Positions 57,981 to 64,000 of a stretch of DNA of 64,000 nt are shown here, piece after piece. This DNA is from Kappaphycus alvarezii. Lineage: Eukaryota > Rhodophyta > Florideophyceae > Gigartinales > Solieriaceae. The position numbers and the translations under genes are program-made. Under the pieces are notes generated by a model. It saw nothing but the letters and a program-made list of their open reading frames with translations. It had not been told where the DNA came from and did no database searches. How positions within the stretch are numbered: position 1 is the first letter of the stretch; each line of letters opens with the position of its first letter. The stretch covers positions 310,001 to 374,000 of the forward strand of contig NADL03000675.1 of the NCBI GenBank assembly GCA_002205965.3, written 5' to 3'.

Positions 57981-58511
57981 TGAGATTACTTCTCGACCAA
58001 TAGAATCGTATGTGAAGTAAGCAAAGAGAAATACTTTCCTTGGCGGAAGTATCTTCCTATATTATATAATTAGAGCTTTGCAAATAATATTCAGTTCCTT
58101 TTTACCTTTTGAATGATTTGGGGGCTCCGGTATCGCAAAGAAAGCCTATTGGGCATCTGTACCTTATTTCAGAGTTCATCTGTTGTACATAGACGTCATT
58201 AATCATGACTTCATTCAACTCTCCGTTATCTTCCTTTTGTGTCTTCTATTGCACTTATTTCCAGTAAACATTTTCCCCTTTAGATGCTCAGGTCACCTAT
58301 CCGAAAATCCTGTATCAAACTGGCAGCGCATCCGTGGCCGGACTCCATGGAAGACTCTATATGTGTCCGAATGAAGTCTTATTTAATCTTTTCAATAAGA
58401 TCACTCTTGGAGAATGGGTGCATGAAATAGGAATAAAAGTCCAATTCGTGCTCTTCTGCGTGATTCCTAGTGTCATCAGAAGTATTATCAGAGTCCTTGG
58501 ACGTCAGTTTC

Positions 58512-59327
58512 TCAGCCTTGATAAAATATACGATTATATGAACAGATGAAACACCATACTGCAAACGGTTCCTCGAGAGCTTCTCTACGTCTTCGGGCGA
58601 GCACTCGTGACAAGTACTCCAAGGAATACCAATAGATGCAAATATTCTTGCGTCGGTCTTCCTCGAATGGCTTCAATAAGTAACCTTTCGGACGGCTAGA
58701 TCGTCTACTTAAGCGATACTCACGGCCCTTACCTCTGTAAGAACGGGTTTCTCTTCCGTACCGTATCATAGTAGTCTCAATATCATCTTGTTACACAATA
58801 CTTGTATCTGTAGTCCGTTCAGCTTCCACAGTAAGAAGGCAGATCTGACGCAGGGTTTGGATGCATTCGTGAAGATTCGTTACGGACTTTTTGGATGAAT
58901 ACGACTACGATGTAATTTTTCGTATCGGAATGCTCGACCAATTCTGGAACTCCGTAACTTCCTTACTAAGGTACGTAATCTTATTAGAATCAGAGCGGAA
59001 GTTTGCGGGTCAATGTGTCAACAGCTCATTCATTAAGTCAACCATCTTCATCAGACCTTCAAAAATATCCGATATTTTCCTCTCTTCCATAAAGCTTCTC
59101 AATCGTAGCGTTTTCAATGTCAATCTTACTTGCAACTGTCGAGCATCGCTGAAAAAACTTGGTCAACATGATTTTAGCAGCTGTGTTGAATGGCATATAG
59201 TGACAGCAGTTGTCAAAGAAAAATTCCTTGCAGCTCCATCCAATACATGGAGAAAGATATCAGCCTTCTGCGAAGGGGATAGACCATACTGAAGATCATA
59301 TATTGGGTACATTTTCATAATTTCCAT
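58512..59327 (-). pseudogene. Copia gag (element 3)
   Basis: Opens MEIMKMYPIYDLQYGLSPSQ; QKADIFLHVLDGAARNFSLT, LRSFMEERKISDIFEGLMKM, VDLMNELLTH-stop, PANFRSDSNKITYLSKEV. Typical helical gag with two nonsense codons. A charged segment continues to about 58,370. Confidence 0.6.
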
Positions 59328-59914
59328 TAGAGTCGTAGCGAACCCAGCTCCTTTCCACCCCAGTGCCAGGGGGTCTAATTAGTAAAAGCAGGAGGTTTCG
59401 CTATATTGCCTCGCATACGCCTGGAAAGACAGGATTTTTTGAGGGCTAGCGTGGATTCTGATATATTTATGTATGTGTCAGAAGAAACTTACAGTATAGA
59501 CATGTGCCCGTTTTACCTGATAAACAGGTACGTCTGTATCGCCGGAGGCACTCAGCAGGAGGATCCCCCTGGGTGCTTGCTCTTTGCCCTTGCTCTTCAT
59601 CCTCTCTCGCTCTCGTTACAGGGGGAAACGGGACCTTCTTTGAAGATTTCATTGGCCTTGCTAGACAGACACGACCCGACAAGATCTTGACCTGGTCAAG
59701 TTGGCCAATGCCTACTCCAGCAAAGGAAACAGAGGAAAATTTCCGCATTGATATTTCGGCAATCTGAGAAATCAGAGGGTTGAAAAACTCCAGGTGCAAG
59801 CAGCGATGTGCTTACGGAAAGCGACGACAACAGTGACGAATTCTCGAAGTGAGCGATCTTGAGTAACTCTAGTACTGTTTTCACTCAAAATCGCTCTCTA
59901 ACTCCCCATACTGA

Positions 59915-60291
59915 ATGCGCAACCCGCAGATATTCTGGTACACCCGCTATGCGACGCATTTAACACCCCGCCCCCACTTCCAGTGGCCTACGAAATCACC
60001 GTATCCTCGCCATTCCAGGACTGCTATATGTCAATGGGAGCACGAAAAGCGCGAACCGTTGCGAATGCAGAAGACAAGCGAAAAAAGAAAACCAGCCACA
60101 AAAGTGGCTGGTATTCCTGGCGCCGTCCTGTCTAGAAGATCAAGGTTAGGATGGATTTTGTGCCGATGGCTTTTGACCCGTTAGCATCACCTTCTGAGAC
60201 ATCATCTAAGGTCATAGAGAAACACGCATCAGCTGTATCATCGCGCATCGGATGTCCTTCGGGTGTATGAAGACCCGCTTATACTAAAAAC
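59915..60291 (+). pseudogene. Retroelement C-terminal domain fragment
   Basis: One frame reads QPADILVHPLCDAFN, PLPVAYEITVSSPFQD, GARKARTVANAEDKRKKK, then after a stop DFVPMAFDPLASPSETSSKV and IEKHASAVSSRIGC. Same domain family as 54766-55850 and independent of the hAT element. Confidence 0.55.
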
Positions 60292-61640
60292 TAAGCTACG
60301 CTATTTGGTACACAAGTGCGGCGTAAGTAATATGTCGTGCCCCCTAACACGCAGAAATTAATCATCCTATTCAAAACTAATTTTGTAGCGACTTCAAAGT
60401 GTTGTACATACATATTAAAGTGATAAAAATCCTTGACCAGTACTGTAGGATGTGTTCCTGGAGTGAGTGAACTAGGGCAAATGTGCACCTTTTTTAATAT
60501 TCTCAAGTTAATTGGCACCGAGTGGCACCTGTGGGCCCTAAATCGACAGCTGGGCCTTACATCTCATCACTACCAGAGACTAATTACTATCAGAGATTGT
60601 GCCAACGGTTACTCTGTCTTTGTTAAAATACTTACAACAAAGTTACACCAATGTATGGTAAAAGTAACTTTTTTGTGGAAAAATTCGAAAAAAGTACTCA
60701 TTTACATCGCGTTCTAGAAAACTGTACGGTTTTACACTGTGAAATACAGAAAAGTGCAGATCTACTCAGGCGCGGTTGATAACATCATTGATTTACATCG
60801 TACCGTTGAAACAGGTTTTCTTTTAGGTCTAAATGTATCGGTTTCTAAAAAATAAATTCAAGTCTGCACATAGTTCTGGGACTTGCAACGGCCACAGACA
60901 GTTTCTGCTCTTCCCAGGCGCCCCCTCGCCGCTTAAATTCTCTATTCAGCGGCGCCCAGCGCAGCAACCCCAACATCTACCCTCACCAGGCTTCGGCGGG
61001 GACTGATCACCCCCATATGCCGTTGCCGCCCCTTGACCCGTGGAGGTCAGACCGTTACAGGGGAATATCGGTTGGGTGTCCGCATTAAGACTCCTCCCGA
61101 GTCATCAGAAACCTTATTAGTCGGGTGTTCCTGTTTAAAAACGTTCACAGACAGCGACAGCAGTAGGACAGAACCTGCCCCCCAAAAACCCACTTTCTAG
61201 ATCATCGCATCCCGTCGTGAACACGTGTACACGCAACGTGCCAACTGACAGGAAATCAACAGAGAGAGCATGAGGGTCAGACTGTAAGTCAGAAGGGTGG
61301 AACGGTGGGAAGAGGGTGGCATTGGATGGCATCTGCCGCGCATTGGCGTCAGACGCTGTGCTTATCAGTGCCAGTGGCAATTTAATGAGGCAGTTTATCT
61401 TTACAGCCGTACGCGTACGCGTCGACGTTGTTTCCCAGCCCAGCATGTTCGCTATCCATTGTTGACGTTTCATCCGTATAAACGGTAAGTCTACACAAGA
61501 CGTAAACTACGCGTAGTTGCGGATTTAAAGAACAGACTTTTGCAGCTTTAATGACTAAAATCTCTTGTAGCATATCATACAGTAGCCCGCACTGTACTCT
61601 ACGGTACAAGGGTATGTACTATATTGTACCAAAAAATTTT
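60292..61640. other. Intergenic
   Basis: No gene recognised. A GC-rich patch (60,900-61,030) begins GCTCTTCCCAGGCGCCCCCT, nearly identical to 54,811-54,830 at the start of the other retroelement fragment. A CpG-rich CGTACGCGTACGCGTCGACG lies at about 61,408. Confidence 0.4.
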
Positions 61641-61800
61641 AAAAAATCAACAGCGTAGTATTGGGTCCCATCAAGTAAGTACAATAAACCGTAATTGTTC
61701 TGGACACAGAAGAGAACTGAACTCAATTGAGTTGAAAAATGCTCAGATGTAGGCATAATAGTACACAAAAGCCCACATTTAGGACTGTACTAAACAAAGT

Positions 61801-61875
61801 CTACAGTATCAGTACTGTAGTTCAACACATATCTTTACTGAACTGTACAGTACAGTGTACTGTAACATACTACAC
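61801..61875. repeat. ACTGTAC/GTACAGT motifs
   Basis: CAGTACTGTAG and ACTGTACAGTACAGTGTACTGTA, the same palindromic family as elsewhere. Confidence 0.75.
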
Positions 61876-64000
61876 TGCATATGTAGTACACACCAATTCA
61901 GACGAGTTTTTTTCACTTCATCACTTCATTTAAGCGTCCCTCTAGCACACGTCGCGGCCACATCGGAGAATATTTTCAAATAATGAAACAAACAAAATTT
62001 CCCTCCTTCATTGAAGCGATGAAGAGAAAGAAACTTCAGTTATCCCGCCTTCAGCAGAAGTAGGCTAGTTCCTGTCCCTATCTCCTCCCTCGGAGAATGG
62101 AACCAGAAAGCTCATGCGCTGCTAGCTGAAGATGCACGCAACGTCGCTACGGGGCAATAGAGACCCACTGAAAGGTCAAATAGTTCTTGACACAACGTCA
62201 TGCCGCCGCGGCAACAATGTCCAAAGCAGCGCGCGTGTTGGCCGTATTCAGGTAGTTCTATAGCAAGTCCATTGCTTTCTGCAATCCGCTAGTCTGTAGG
62301 ATTCTACCCATGCATTACGTCCCTAAAGTAAATAGCGCCAATATTTTCATGCATTACTACCCCCAAGCCCCCCCCCAAAAAAGGATGTCGCTATGCCTTA
62401 GTACGATACAGGCAGCAACTGAAGACTTAGTGTACTTTGTAAACTAAAGATTCAAAGACTTCTAATCTTCAAATGGAAAAGAAACCAATGAAGAAATTGC
62501 ACGAGTGGTGTTGAAACATTTTTTGGTCCACTTTACTACAATGTAATGTGTAGATAAATCAGATTTAATTGCTGCAGCCACTTTGAGCTCAAAAAGGATC
62601 AACATAATATGTCATAGAAAAAATTAGTACTTTAGTAATTCGGTGAAGTGTGTTCAAAAGGGCAAGAACCATCGAAATAAAGACAGAAAATCAAATACAT
62701 AATAATAACAAGGGTTGAAGAAAATGTTCATTTATACTAACAAGTACATTTTACTACAGAACATAGTGCCAAATGACCGAAAAAATCCATTGAGCTTCAC
62801 GTTGTCAAAAAAATCGGAGGCTCCAGATAAAATGATGTTGATCTGAGTAAAAAATTAGGGGAAAATGTGGGGTGATTTAATATTGAAAAATATGGTCGGT
62901 TGTGGCCCGAAATATCCTACAGGGTGCCCAGTAATACCTCTAAAATTTCCCTAGGAAGCCGGCTCAAGGCTCTCCAGCAGACAGGCTGCGTTGGACATTA
63001 CGGCCGCGGCAGCGTGCTTCTGAGTAAGTACCGTACGAACCTTACCATATGTCTCCATCGCTCTAACGGCTGCGTTCCACGCGACGTCCGTTAGCACTCT
63101 ATAGGCGCCCGGGTGCCACCCTCCGAGAGTAGATTAAAAAATTAGTGATCGGCGCCCATAATGATCTAAGATTGAAATTGATCTCAGTTAACACTTCTTT
63201 GTCCATGGTTTCTGAAATGTTCAACGTCCGATCGATTTGACATGTTTGACTCTTAATTGATATCTTCTAAGTATGCAGAAGTTGTGTTAGAAATGTGCAT
63301 TTAGCGAAAGGTATCAAGTTATTCTATTTAGAAAGGCTTTTTGATGAATGAAATGGACATTTAAATGATGTTCGTTCCAAAGGAAGAGGGATGTGGTTAA
63401 TGGAACACAATAATCAACAACTGCGTAACAGCTACAGAAAAGTCGATAATTATAATGCGTAGCCTATTTTTGAACTAAAATATAGGAATGAATTGTACAT
63501 GTTTCAATTTTGGTCAAGAGGACAGCACTTAAATCGTTAATGGTGAAGTATTGTTAGGGAAGCGAAAAGGATAGACAAAGCTTTAATGCCAATGCGATTA
63601 ATGGAGAGTAACCAAGATTCTATGCGGTCTAAGGTATAATTACAAAAAGCTTCGCTCTAATAATGATAACAAAAACTTGATAAAAATTCTTTAGAGGTCC
63701 TGCCGAGATGCTATTTGGTAAAAAATATTTCTGTGACTATACATATTTTCATGGGGGGGATTCTTCTTTTATGGATTAAGTAATTTATTATGGTAGCAAT
63801 TGGGCATCATTTGCTTTGAAAAGAAGTAAAAAATGCTTAATTAACAGCTTTTTAGATAATCTTTAGATTTGGTACTTTCAGTTACTCCTCTTCAAGCAAC
63901 TTTACAGAAGAAAGTACATATTTAATTCCTACGCAATGGATTAAGTGATCTGATAATGAACTCTATGTTTTATTCCTGTTCTACAAAAACATCATTCTAA
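61876..64000. other. AT-rich intergenic end of window
   Basis: No gene recognised. A short minus-strand frame near 63,095-62,950 (VLTDVAWNAAVRAMETYGKV, TQKHAAAAVMSNAACLLE) has protein-like helical composition but is only about 50 codons long. Confidence 0.35.

Larger units (their letters stand above)
56900..59327 (-). mobile_element. Third copia-type retrotransposon remnant (element 3)
   Basis: Minus strand gag (59327 leftward), protease (57980-57700) and integrase (57520-57085) in copia order; RT and RNase H not found. The motifs differ from elements 1 and 2 and look GalEa-like: IVDADITVLLGFEVL, RTDQGSQL, VEVGQTGIEAHYGLS. The 3' part is lost or decayed toward the hAT insertion site. Confidence 0.7.

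Overview
The window looks like a nuclear contig of a photosynthetic eukaryote, most likely a florideophyte-type red alga. This is an inference. It rests on a plastid-type UDP-sulfoquinovose synthase, a RUS (DUF647) protein, a plant/algal-type Rab18, very few introns, and a compact gene island set among many retrotransposons and DNA transposons. No rRNA or tRNA gene was recognised.

Layout. 1-1,361: splicing factor SF1/BBP (minus, C-terminus runs off the left edge). 1,750-7,599: a Ty1/copia retrotransposon with both LTRs, coding on the minus strand. 8,400-25,000: the gene island, holding a pseudouridine synthase (+), a kelch/RING protein with WW-like modules (+), an F-box protein (+), an acidic nuclear-type protein (-), RAB18 (+, two introns), SQD1 (-), EBP2 (-) and a RUS protein (-) whose N-terminus appears to be a photolyase-like domain. 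25,450-30,000: a piggyBac-like element bounded by palindromes, then a second palindrome-bounded segment with a 125-bp tandem array. 30,500-36,100: a second copia element, broken by a 984-bp solo-LTR-like insertion with a 5-bp target duplication. 36,150-39,760: a strongly strand-skewed, unidentified minus-strand region. 39,760-50,000: AT-rich and nearly gene-free, with a dead mariner/Tc1 transposase and a G-rich minisatellite. 50,940-56,385: an hAT element with perfect 8-bp target duplications, carrying retroelement fragments. 56,900-59,330: a third copia remnant. 59,900-64,000: one more retroelement fragment and otherwise empty sequence.

Nearly every recognisable gene, housekeeping genes included, changes reading frame one to six times by single-base steps, often at homopolymers. 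The simplest reading is uncorrected long-read indels, so coding coordinates below span the whole gene across these frame changes and are not single ORFs. A scattered ACTGTAC/GTACAGT palindromic motif marks the intergenic DNA throughout.

The most interesting items are the photolyase-like/RUS fusion, the WW-WW-kelch-RING architecture, the SF1 lacking its zinc knuckle, the palindrome-bounded piggyBac-like element with a nuclease-like domain, and the A/C-rich minus-strand region at 36-39.8 kb.
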